DNA from: an uncultured Pelagibacteraceae bacterium
GTDB lineage: Bacteria > Pseudomonadota > Alphaproteobacteria > Pelagibacterales > Pelagibacteraceae
Assembly (NCBI GenBank): GCA_902612235.1
Contig: CACMCJ010000002.1
Location: 62,001 to 126,000 of the forward strand
Length of the DNA stretch: 64,000 nucleotides
Reading direction: 5' to 3'
Each line of letters starts with the position of its first letter. Within the stretch, counting starts at the first letter, position 1. Below the pieces are notes generated by a model, which saw only the letters and a list, made by a program, of their open reading frames with translations, ran no database searches and was not told the origin of the DNA. The translations under genes were made by a program, and so were the position numbers. Shown piece after piece: positions 34,414 to 41,538 of this stretch.

Positions 34414-35655
34414 TTAGCTTCTTTCAGACCACTTAGGGATTGGGTGGTAGAATTTATCTGATGCCCACTTAGTCGGAGCAACAACTTTATTCTCACACGT
34501 ATCACCTTTACATCTTACTTGGAACAAGATCATTGGTTTGGCAACGTTTTGACCACCAGGACCAAATTTAATGTTTCCATAGAAAGTTTGCATTTCAGTA
34601 GTTTTAAGAGCATCTCTTACTTTATCTCTATCAAAAGAATTTGCTCTTTCGAAAGCATCTTTAAACACTAGTAAAGCAGCAGATGATTCAGCTGATTGGT
34701 ATGGTGGAGCATAACCAAACTCTTTTTTAAAGTCTTTGTCATACTTTTTACCTGAACCAAAAAACTTATCTTTGTAGCTTAAGTTTTTATGCCACTGAGA
34801 AGCACACAATGCGTATTCTGATTTCTTTCCATGTTGTTTAGAAAGTTTTGCGGCATCACAATGTGTCATCGCTAACATGGGTACATCAACTTTCATTTCA
34901 GATATTTGTCTGATTGCAGTTAATGCGCCTTTAGTGTGACCAGATACAACAAGTACATCAGGCTTTGTTGCTTTTACTTTAGCTAATGTAGCAGCCATAT
35001 CATTTAACTCTTTTGGCAATTTGTCATCAATAATGATTTCAGATCCAGTTCTTTTTGCAGCATCTAAAATACCAAGTCTCACGTCTTGTGAGAAGGCATC
35101 TTGTTCAAATGCTTGTGCAATTTTAACTGGCTTACCACCATTTTTTTCGACAGCAAGATCGATAGCTACTTCAAGGTATTGGTTTGCTGGTGATAACACC
35201 GCGAACAAGTATTTATATCCTTTTGTAAATAATGATCTTGATGCACCATTCGCTTCAACCATAGGAATTTTATATTTCTCGGTTACTGGTGCAATGGCTT
35301 TCGTCAAACCTGAGCTGTATGGCCCAAGCATGTAATGAACGCCATCTTGTTTAATTAATCTTTCAGCTAATTGAGCGGCTCTTTTAGGATTTGACTCATC
35401 ATCATAATAGATAATTTCAAATTTATAAGATTTTCCTCCAACTTTTACACCACCCATTTTGTTAATTCTTTCAACGGCCATGTTGTAACCGTTTTGAGTG
35501 TGTACCCCATTAGAAGAATATTTTCCTGTAAGAGATATCGCTGAACCTAAAACAATATATTCGCCTTCAACTTTTGCAAAAGAAGAAGAGATACTTGCTA
35601 TTGTTAAAGCGATAGCTGAAATAAATATAGTAAATATTTTTACTAGTTTATTCAT
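34414..35655 (-). CDS. Liv-type ABC transporter substrate-binding protein (second system)
   Basis: The 413-residue protein has a Sec signal (SISSSFA-KVEG) and the Liv-type core: LGSAISLTGKYSSNGVHTQNGYNMAVERINKMGG, YYDDESNPKRAAQLAERLI and MLGPYSSGLTKAIAPVTEKYKIPMVEANGAS. It is longer than the first LivJ and has an extra Cys pair near the C-terminus (RCKGDTCENK) that could form a disulfide. The ligand is an amino acid or amide-like compound; the ASRSLF site differs from the leucine type. AAAGGGGA is a strong ribosome-binding site, preceded by the AATTAATTAATTAAC leader. Confidence 0.92.
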   Translation of the reverse strand: MNKLVKIFTIFISAIALTIASISSSFAKVEGEYIVLGSAISLTGKYSSNGVHTQNGYNMAVERINKMGGVKVGGKSYKFEIIYYDDESNPKRAAQLAERLIKQDGVHYMLGPYSSGLTKAIAPVTEKYKIPMVEANGASRSLFTKGYKYLFAVLSPANQYLEVAIDLAVEKNGGKPVKIAQAFEQDAFSQDVRLGILDAAKRTGSEIIIDDKLPKELNDMAATLAKVKATKPDVLVVSGHTKGALTAIRQISEMKVDVPMLAMTHCDAAKLSKQHGKKSEYALCASQWHKNLSYKDKFFGSGKKYDKDFKKEFGYAPPYQSAESSAALLVFKDAFERANSFDRDKVRDALKTTEMQTFYGNIKFGPGGQNVAKPMILFQVRCKGDTCENKVVAPTKWASDKFYHPIPKWSERS

Positions 35656-35686
35656 TAGTTCCCCTTTGTTAATTAATTAATTAATT
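35656..35686 (-). promoter_or_regulatory. Second Liv binding-protein leader with AATTAATTAATTAATTAAC
   Basis: Toward the gene, AATTAATTAATTAATTAAC (35668-35686) is followed at once by AAAGGGGAACTA and the ATG. The repeat and its 12-bp distance to the start match the tctC leader. The 49 bp further upstream hold no clear -35 box. Confidence 0.6.
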
Positions 35687-35735
35687 TTTAAATATTTAAA
35701 CAAGAAATTAAGATTAAAACAACAGTTAGAATAAT

Positions 35736-36350
35736 TTAAAAACTTTGTGTCACAGCAACATATATAGCTATTATTATTAATACACACGCTGAGATTGTAT
35801 TTAATATTTTTGGATTATCTTTTAACCAAATCGAAACCTTGTTCGCCGCAAAAGCATAAATCATCAAAGTTAAAAAATCCAAAACTATGTAAGTAATTAT
35901 TAATATTAAAAATTGAGCAGTATAGTTTGTAGTAAAATCAATAAACGAGGTAAAAATTGTTCCAAAAAATATAATTGATTTTGGACTAAGACCTGCAACG
36001 AGAAAACCATCTCTGTAGAAAGAAAAAATAGACTTCAAATTTTTATTTCCAGAATTTATTATTTTAGCTCTCGACGTGTAAGTGTCGTAAGCCAAATAAA
36101 TAATGTATAGAATTCCAGCCCATTTTAATGCTTGAAGTATATTAGAATTATCACTCAGAAAAGTTCCTATGAAAAATACAACTAAAATACCTTGACATAG
36201 ATTGGCAGATATATCGCCAAAAGCCGTCCAAACAGACTTTTTGACTCCATAATTCAAAGTATGCGAAACAATTACTACACGTGGTGGCCCTGGAGTGATG
36301 AATAAAAATAAAATTATTTGTAAAAAAATAAAAAAATCGTTTGGAAACAT
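35736..36350 (-). CDS. LysE/RhtB-family exporter
   Basis: The 204-residue protein has six helices and a LysE-type opening, FFIFLQIILFLFITPGPPRVVIVSHTLNYGVKKSVWTAFGDISANLCQGIL. Most members have TPGPN at the first helix end; here it is TPGPP. GLSPKSIIFFGTIFTSF is the conserved middle segment. Export of an amino acid or derivative is likely and specificity is unknown. It is divergent from the DUF2805 gene with 25 bp between the starts. Confidence 0.85.
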   Translation of the reverse strand: MFPNDFFIFLQIILFLFITPGPPRVVIVSHTLNYGVKKSVWTAFGDISANLCQGILVVFFIGTFLSDNSNILQALKWAGILYIIYLAYDTYTSRAKIINSGNKNLKSIFSFYRDGFLVAGLSPKSIIFFGTIFTSFIDFTTNYTAQFLILIITYIVLDFLTLMIYAFAANKVSIWLKDNPKILNTISACVLIIIAIYVAVTQSF

Positions 36351-36375
36351 TAGAAAAGTAACTATATAGAAAATT

Positions 36376-36672
36376 ATGAAGAAAAGAAGTTTAATTCCTC
36401 AAACAAGAGTTAAAAACCCAGAGCCTAAAGAAAAAGATGACAATTGGGTTATTTGGGCTGCATGGGCAGATCGTATTACTTTTGAGGAAATAAGAGAGAA
36501 AACCGGAAAAACAGAATCAGATGTAATTAAATTAATGAGAAAGACCTTAAGGCCGGGTTCTTTTAGGCTTTGGAGAAAAAGAGTTCATAACACAAGTATT
36601 AAACATAGAAAAAAATTTAAACTTGGGCGAAAAAAGCTCAGGGAAAAAATTAAAATTACTGATATATATTAA
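36376..36672 (+). CDS. DUF2805 (TIGR03643) small basic protein
   Basis: The 98-residue protein has VIWAAWADRITFEEIREKTGKTESDVIKLMRKTLRPGSFRLWRKRV, the full TIGR03643/DUF2805 signature, followed by a very basic tail (HRKKFKLGRKKLREK). The first part resembles a helix-turn-helix and the tail could bind nucleic acid. No function is established. It is 2 bp before grxC and likely co-transcribed with it and msrB. Confidence 0.88.
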   Translation: MKKRSLIPQTRVKNPEPKEKDDNWVIWAAWADRITFEEIREKTGKTESDVIKLMRKTLRPGSFRLWRKRVHNTSIKHRKKFKLGRKKLREKIKITDIY

Positions 36673-36674
36673 TT

Positions 36675-36932
36675 ATGAAAAAAGTCACAATGTACACTGG
36701 GGATCCTTGTTCATTTTGTGAAGCCGCAAAAGCTTTACTAAAAACAAAAAATGTTGAAATTGAAGAATTAGATATATGGAAAGATCCAGCTAAAGCAAAA
36801 GAAATGTTACAACGAACTAACGGTGCAAGAACTATTCCTCAAATATTTATAGGTGATCATTACATTGGTGGAAATGATAAGCTCCAAGAAGCAAATAAAA
36901 GCGGTGAATTAGATAAACTTTTAACGTCTTAA
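36675..36932 (+). CDS. grxC: Glutaredoxin 3
   Basis: This 85-residue glutaredoxin has the active site Cys12-Ser-Phe-Cys15 (in place of the common CPYC), the cis-proline segment TIPQIFIG and the glutathione site GGNDKLQ. It reduces protein disulfides and mixed glutathione disulfides. It overlaps the MsrB gene by TAATG, suggesting that both belong to thiol/methionine repair. Confidence 0.93.
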   Translation: MKKVTMYTGDPCSFCEAAKALLKTKNVEIEELDIWKDPAKAKEMLQRTNGARTIPQIFIGDHYIGGNDKLQEANKSGELDKLLTS

Positions 36933-37387
36933 TGAGAAGGAATTTTTTAAAGATAATAGGAATATCAATAATTTCATCTATATTACTTCCTTTTAATTTT
37001 ATCTCAGCAGCAACTAAAAAACTCTTCAATAAAAATTTAACAGATGAACAAAAAAATATAATGTTTAATGAGGGAACAGAAAGACCTTTTTCTAGTGAGT
37101 TGAACAAAGAGAATAGAAAAGGATTTTATCATTGTGCTAATTGCGGAGCTAAACTTTTTGCCTCTACTGCTAAATTTGATAGTGGAACTGGTTGGCCATC
37201 TTTTTCTGAGGCTCTACCAGGAGCATTTAAAACGAAAGTAGATCGTAAATTCGGAATAGTAAGAACAGAATACCATTGTGCAAAATGTGGTGTACACCAT
37301 GGTCACGTGTTTAATGATGGACCAAGCACTACTGGAAAAAGATTTTGCAACAACGGTCTTTGTTTAATTTTTAAACCTTCAAATTAA
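36932..37387 (+). CDS. msrB: Exported methionine-R-sulfoxide reductase B (Tat-like signal)
   Basis: The 151-residue protein starts with a twin-arginine motif and a hydrophobic stretch, MRRNFLKIIGISIISSILLP, cleaved near ISAA. The MsrB domain has the zinc cysteines 68, 71, 116 and 119, the FDSGTGWPSF site and catalytic Cys139 (KRFCNNG). A nearby Cys144 (NGLCL) may resolve the intermediate. It repairs oxidised methionine in exported proteins. Its 3' end overlaps the convergent ribokinase gene by 17 bp. A second, cytoplasmic MsrB lies 2.7 kb away. Confidence 0.92.
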   Translation: MRRNFLKIIGISIISSILLPFNFISAATKKLFNKNLTDEQKNIMFNEGTERPFSSELNKENRKGFYHCANCGAKLFASTAKFDSGTGWPSFSEALPGAFKTKVDRKFGIVRTEYHCAKCGVHHGHVFNDGPSTTGKRFCNNGLCLIFKPSN

Positions 37388-38276
37388 TATCTTTTAAAGT
37401 TGGCATTGAGTCCCCTGCACCTAATTTTGTAGTAGAAAATCCAGCAACTTTGTTAGCTATTTCTAGACACTCTTTTATTTTTTTTCCTTTTAGCAATGCA
37501 AAAGCAAACCCTCCGTTAAAGGCATCTCCTGCACCAGTAGTATCTAATGCTTTATCCGCGCTTGCTTTTAAATAAATTTCTTCTTTACCGTCTGAATAAA
37601 ATAATCCTTTTTCACCTAAAGTGATTATTACCTTTTTTATTCCCATATCTGTTAGTTTTTTTGCGCATACTTTTGCATCATTTTCATTATTAATTTTAAT
37701 CCCAGTATAAAACTCTGCTTCAGTTTCATTAGGTGTGAAATAGTCAATTAAATTAAAAAAATCACTACTAAGTTTACATGCTGGAGCAGGATTTAATATG
37801 TTTATTAGTCCATATTCTTTTGCAGCTTTTAAACAATGTAAAGTAACTTCTATTTGTATCTCTAGTTGAGTTAAAAATATTTTTGATTGTTTGATTAATT
37901 TTGTATCTATTTCTTTTATTGTTAAACTTGAAGGAGCGCCTCTTACAACTGTAATCGCATTTTTTCCAGTGTTTTTATCTACATGAATACCCGCAACTCC
38001 TGTTTTGTGCTCATTAGAGATGATAATATTTGAGGTATTAATATTATTTTTTTTAAGTTTATCAATCGCAAGTTTACCGTAATCATCATTACCTAATTTT
38101 GAGATAAAATTTACCTTTCCACCTAGTCTCGCGATTGCTATTGCTTGATTACATCCTTTTCCACCTGGTCCGATATTGTAACTATCGCCTAAAATTGTTT
38201 CTCCAGTGTTTGGAATTTTAGGTCCAGAAAAACTTATATCAGCAACAAAAATTCCTAGTACTGTAATTTCATTCAT
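37371..38276 (-). CDS. rbsK: Ribokinase (PfkB family)
   Basis: The 301-residue kinase has GPGGKGCNQAIAIARLGGKVNFISKLGNDDYG, the first PfkB signature, and DTTGAGDAFNGGFAFAL, the second signature with the catalytic aspartate. ITLGEKGLFY and the monovalent-cation site near the end are standard for ribokinase. It phosphorylates ribose or a similar sugar. No ribose transporter is adjacent, so the substrate is inferred from family. It is coupled to ccdA by TAATG, a surprising partner. Confidence 0.9.
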   Translation of the reverse strand: MNEITVLGIFVADISFSGPKIPNTGETILGDSYNIGPGGKGCNQAIAIARLGGKVNFISKLGNDDYGKLAIDKLKKNNINTSNIIISNEHKTGVAGIHVDKNTGKNAITVVRGAPSSLTIKEIDTKLIKQSKIFLTQLEIQIEVTLHCLKAAKEYGLINILNPAPACKLSSDFFNLIDYFTPNETEAEFYTGIKINNENDAKVCAKKLTDMGIKKVIITLGEKGLFYSDGKEEIYLKASADKALDTTGAGDAFNGGFAFALLKGKKIKECLEIANKVAGFSTTKLGAGDSMPTLKDINLKV

Positions 38277-38992
38277 TAACCAAGCTTAGCGAGAATTGGA
38301 AAGTTCGTCAAAATATAATAACTAATGACTTGAATATAATTTGTAGCAATCAAAATACCTGTAATTAAAAGAATAGCTCCACCAGATTTTGTTATAGTTC
38401 CATAATATTTTCCAAAACCTTTTTTAGTATTTAAAAATCTACTCATGAAGTAACCAGACAAAATAAATGGAATAGCTAGTCCTAAAGAGTAAAAAGATAA
38501 TAATAAAATTCCTTTAATAATTGTAGCTTCAGTTGCAGATAAAGCAATTATAGATCCTAAAACTGGGCCGATACATGGCGTCCACCCAAATGCAAAAGCT
38601 GCACCAACTATAAAAGGAAATGCATAATTATCTTTATAATTTGAATTAGTTTGAATTCTTTTTTCAGTATTTAAAAAAGAGAAATTTAAAAAACCTAACA
38701 TTTGTAATGAAAAGATAATAATTATTAGTCCTGCGACTATCCTTAATTCATTGGAGAAGAAAAGAAGAACGTTTCCTATTGCTGAGGCTGCTGCTCCTAG
38801 TATTATAAAAACAAATGAGAAGCCTAATGAAAAAAGAATAGTTTTAATTAGAACACTTGATTTATCTTTATCTATTTCTCCTAAATCTTTTCCAGTAATA
38901 TAAGAAATGTAACCAGGGATTATTGGAAGGACACAAGGTGTAAGAAAACTTATAAATCCAGCCCCAAAAGCTAAAGCAAATTTAATGATCAT
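38276..38992 (-). CDS. ccdA: CcdA-type thiol-disulfide membrane transporter
   Basis: The 238-residue, six-helix protein has the two redox-cysteine segments FLTPCVLPIIPGYISYITG (about residues 15-33) and FGWTPCIGPVLGSIIAL. CcdA passes electrons from cytoplasmic thioredoxin to periplasmic thiol proteins, for cytochrome c maturation or periplasmic repair. It lies close to the exported MsrB, which would need such electrons. It lacks the periplasmic domains of full DsbD. Confidence 0.92.
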   Translation of the reverse strand: MIIKFALAFGAGFISFLTPCVLPIIPGYISYITGKDLGEIDKDKSSVLIKTILFSLGFSFVFIILGAAASAIGNVLLFFSNELRIVAGLIIIIFSLQMLGFLNFSFLNTEKRIQTNSNYKDNYAFPFIVGAAFAFGWTPCIGPVLGSIIALSATEATIIKGILLLSFYSLGLAIPFILSGYFMSRFLNTKKGFGKYYGTITKSGGAILLITGILIATNYIQVISYYILTNFPILAKLG

Positions 38993-39042
38993 ATAAACTT
39001 TATATTTGCCTTTGAACTTTACCGCAATTACAATATTGGCTC

Positions 39043-39387
39043 ATGATAATCAAATACATAGGCTTTTTATTTACACTTTTGTGGTCCTATTCTTTTATAA
39101 AATCTCAAAGTATTTTTAAAAAGGGTTCTGGAATTTTAATAACATTATTCGTAACTAATGTTTCATGGATTACTTTAATAGCTGCCTGTTTTTATGGGTT
39201 GAAAAATTTTAGTATTTATCAAACTATTCTAGGTATTATTTTAATCATTATTTTGGTCAATTTAGCATTTGCTAGAGTAAATCTTTTTATTAACTCAAAA
39301 ATAAATAACAAAAGCAAATTACTTAAAATAAAAACTTTTATAGAGTACTTGATAATTTTTGTAATTGTTTATTATATTTTTAATTAA
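39043..39387 (+). CDS. Small membrane protein of unknown function
   Basis: This 114-residue protein has about four hydrophobic helices (3-19, 28-50, 57-77 and 94-113) and few polar residues. I recognise no family. It overlaps the 3' end of the convergent histidine phosphatase gene by 4 bp and starts 50 bp from the divergent ccdA start. Its coding potential is supported by clean length and location, but it could be lineage-specific. Confidence 0.6.
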   Translation: MIIKYIGFLFTLLWSYSFIKSQSIFKKGSGILITLFVTNVSWITLIAACFYGLKNFSIYQTILGIILIIILVNLAFARVNLFINSKINNKSKLLKIKTFIEYLIIFVIVYYIFN

Positions 39388-39950
39388 AATGTATTAATTG
39401 TTGTCAAAACATTTAAGTCTTTATCAGTAATAACTAATTCTCCAGAGCTGGCTGCAACGCCAGTAATTGCTAAAATTACAACATAATGTGTTACTAAGAT
39501 TAAATTCTTTCCGTTTCCATCCCAGTTTTTAATAAATGTTTTTAATTTTTTAATTTGTTCTTCTTCTTTTTTGTCATATGGAGGACTGAAAGTTGAATTT
39601 AATGCTGAAAATTCCTTATAATATTTGAATGCATGTTTAGCGGTATCTTTACACCTACACCATTGACTTGATAAAACCTGATCTATCTCAATGTTGTTTT
39701 CTTTAAAAAGAGACCCTATTTTCTTAGACTGGTTAACGCCTATCTGATTAAGATTTCTTTGAGTTTTACAGTCATCAATTTTAAAACCATCAGGATCACC
39801 TCTTCCCGGTGCTAAAGCATGACGAATAAAAATAATTTTGTCTCCATTTTTCGCTGTTTTCCAGTTTATTTCTTCTGAACAAGCGTTATTAAAAAATATA
39901 AGTATGGAAAATGTTGTGAGGAGTATATGGGGAACTATGGTTCTTATCAT
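39384..39950 (-). CDS. Exported histidine phosphatase-like protein
   Basis: The 188-residue protein has an N-terminal signal (IVPHILLTTFSILIFFNNAC). The histidine-phosphatase fold begins with FIRHALAPGRGDPDGF (Arg43-His44); the usual RHG/RHx motif is kept. VLSSQWCRCKDTAKHAF and LILVTHYVVILAITG, with the second histidine, follow. The Cys at position 24 might be a lipidation site, though the lipobox is poor. The substrate is unknown. It is separated by about 120 bp from msrB, in which I see no other gene. Confidence 0.82.
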   Translation of the reverse strand: MIRTIVPHILLTTFSILIFFNNACSEEINWKTAKNGDKIIFIRHALAPGRGDPDGFKIDDCKTQRNLNQIGVNQSKKIGSLFKENNIEIDQVLSSQWCRCKDTAKHAFKYYKEFSALNSTFSPPYDKKEEEQIKKLKTFIKNWDGNGKNLILVTHYVVILAITGVAASSGELVITDKDLNVLTTINTF

Positions 39951-40070
39951 GGTGGATGAAAAGAAAGTTTTACAAATTTATGTTGCCTTGGTCTAGTGGA
40001 CATGGCAAATTAAAATTTAAACTTTTGATTAGTTGTATTCAAAACACTTTTAAAGTGAGTTAATAACTTT

Positions 40071-40448
40071 TCAACTTTTAGGTTTAAAAACTAAGCACAC
40101 GCCATTGTTGCAATAACGCTTTCCAGTGGGTTTTGGTCCGTCATCGAATACATGACCATGATGTCCTCCACATTTTTTACAATGATATTCAGTCCTGGGA
40201 TAACCTAAGTGTGTATCAGTTTTTTCTTCAAATACATTTGGTAGAGATTCGTAAAATGAAGGCCATCCAGAACCACTTTCATATTTAGTTGTCGACTCAA
40301 AAAGTTTTATGCCACAACCAACACAGTGATACGAACCCTCTCTTTTCTCTCTATTAAGCGGACTGCTACCAGGTGGTTCTGTTCCCTCTTGTTTTAAAAC
40401 ATAATTTTGTTCTGGTGTTAAATTTGAGTCCCAATTTTTATTATTCAT
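40071..40448 (-). CDS. msrB: Cytoplasmic methionine-R-sulfoxide reductase B
   Basis: The 125-residue MsrB has no signal. The zinc cysteines are 42, 45, 90 and 93, the substrate site is [10 protein letters not shown], and the catalytic Cys113 lies in [10 protein letters not shown]. It is clearly related to the exported MsrB at 36932 (same CNNGxCL ending), so the pair arose from one gene and was split between compartments. It overlaps cysE by 8 bp, fitting a sulfur-metabolism context. Confidence 0.94.
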   Translation of the reverse strand: MNNKNWDSNLTPEQNYVLKQEGTEPPGSSPLNREKREGSYHCVGCGIKLFESTTKYESGSGWPSFYESLPNVFEEKTDTHLGYPRTEYHCKKCGGHHGHVFDDGPKPTGKRYCNNGVCLVFKPKS

Positions 40449-41016
40449 CTTTCACTTTTTCATCAACACCATAAGGTTTAAAATTACCTTTATTCTCAAG
40501 CTTAACTACTTTAGCAGGAATTCCTACCATCGTTGCGTTTTCAGGGACGTCTTTGACGACAACTGCATTTGCTGCAATTCTCGAATTACTTCCAACATTA
40601 ACGGGACCAATTATTTGAGCTCCTGAACCAATAACAACTTTGTTGCCAATTGTTGGATGTCTTTTTTCTTTGCGTTGTTTCTCACTATCTATACTTGGGG
40701 AGCTTCCACCTAAAGTAACTGCGTGATAAATTGTTACATCATCTCCAATCTCAGATGTTTCGCCAATAACAACTCCCATACCATGATCTATAAATAAATT
40801 TTTACCAATCTTAGCCCCTGGGTGTATTTCAATTCCTGTAAAAAATCTTACTGTTTGAGAAATAATTCTTGCAATTAAATCGAACCCTGCCTTGTAAAAG
40901 AAATTAGCAAACGAGTGAAAAAAAACTGCTTTAACCCCAGGATATGTGAGAACAATGCTAACTAATGATTTTGCCGCAGGGTCTCTTTTTTTTATAGATT
41001 CTAAATAATTGATCAT
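40441..41016 (-). CDS. cysE: Serine O-acetyltransferase
   Basis: The enzyme makes O-acetylserine from serine and acetyl-CoA for cysteine synthesis. [35 protein letters not shown] and [43 protein letters not shown] are standard, and the left-handed hexapeptide repeats are clear. The ORF track starts at 41073, which would overlap the divergent VOC start. The ATG at 41016 ([15 protein letters not shown]) matches the N-terminus of short Bacillus-type CysE, so I choose it (191 residues). The start remains uncertain. Confidence 0.92.
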   Translation of the reverse strand: MINYLESIKKRDPAAKSLVSIVLTYPGVKAVFFHSFANFFYKAGFDLIARIISQTVRFFTGIEIHPGAKIGKNLFIDHGMGVVIGETSEIGDDVTIYHAVTLGGSSPSIDSEKQRKEKRHPTIGNKVVIGSGAQIIGPVNVGSNSRIAANAVVVKDVPENATMVGIPAKVVKLENKGNFKPYGVDEKVKDE

Positions 41017-41071
41017 ACTGTGTATATAATGACTACTTGAAAAATTTAAAGAAGAATATATACAGAACGTC

Positions 41072-41464
41072 ATGAGTAATTCATTTCATTTAGCCATACC
41101 TGCTGGAGATTTAAAAAAAGCAGAGGATTTTTACACGAAAATTCTAGGGTGTAAAACTGGAAATAGAGAAGCCGGCAAATGGGTGGATGTTGATTTTTGG
41201 GGAAATGAACTAACATTACACCAAACATCAATGAAGCTTCCTAGAGAAAGACATGATGTAGATATGGGTAAGGTTCCAGTCCCTCATTTTGGCGTTCATT
41301 TAAAAAAAGAAGTTTTCAAAAAAATCAAATCAAACATTGAGGCTAATAACATAAACTATGTAGATAAGCCTTATACAAGGTTTGAGGGAACAAAGTTTGA
41401 GCAAAATACATTTTTTATCGAAGATCCTAATGGAAATGTATTAGAGCTCAAAACATTTGATTAA
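41072..41464 (+). CDS. VOC (glyoxalase/dioxygenase) superfamily protein
   Basis: The 130-residue protein has the VOC fold in two halves. [27 protein letters not shown] is the first and [60 protein letters not shown] the second. Probable metal ligands are His6, His83-region residues and Glu127. It may act on a small oxygenated substrate; function is otherwise unknown. It starts in the upstream region of cysE on the opposite strand. Confidence 0.85.
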   Translation: MSNSFHLAIPAGDLKKAEDFYTKILGCKTGNREAGKWVDVDFWGNELTLHQTSMKLPRERHDVDMGKVPVPHFGVHLKKEVFKKIKSNIEANNINYVDKPYTRFEGTKFEQNTFFIEDPNGNVLELKTFD

Positions 41465-41500
41465 ACCACAACTTTTGCACTATTTACATATCAGATTATC

Positions 41501-41529
41501 TTGACGTATCATTCTCATCTATTTAAAAA
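41501..41529 (+). promoter_or_regulatory. Candidate promoter before the dimethylglycine dehydrogenase gene
   Basis: TTGACG at 41501-41506 is a good -35 box, with a weak TTTAAA-like -10 region at 41522-41529 before the ATG at 41539. Only the -35 box is convincing. Confidence 0.35.
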
Positions 41530-41538
41530 TTAATATCT

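Noticed and set aside
39951-40070. 120-bp gap between msrB and the histidine phosphatase as a possible small gene or RNA
   Set aside because: No open frame with a plausible start and no stable hairpin beyond a short CACTTTTAAAGTG palindrome, which is expected in such AT-rich DNA.
41017-41073. Upstream extension of cysE in the ORF track
   Set aside because: It would start inside the divergent VOC start codon and adds 19 residues not found in short CysE proteins; Met at 41016 fits the family better.
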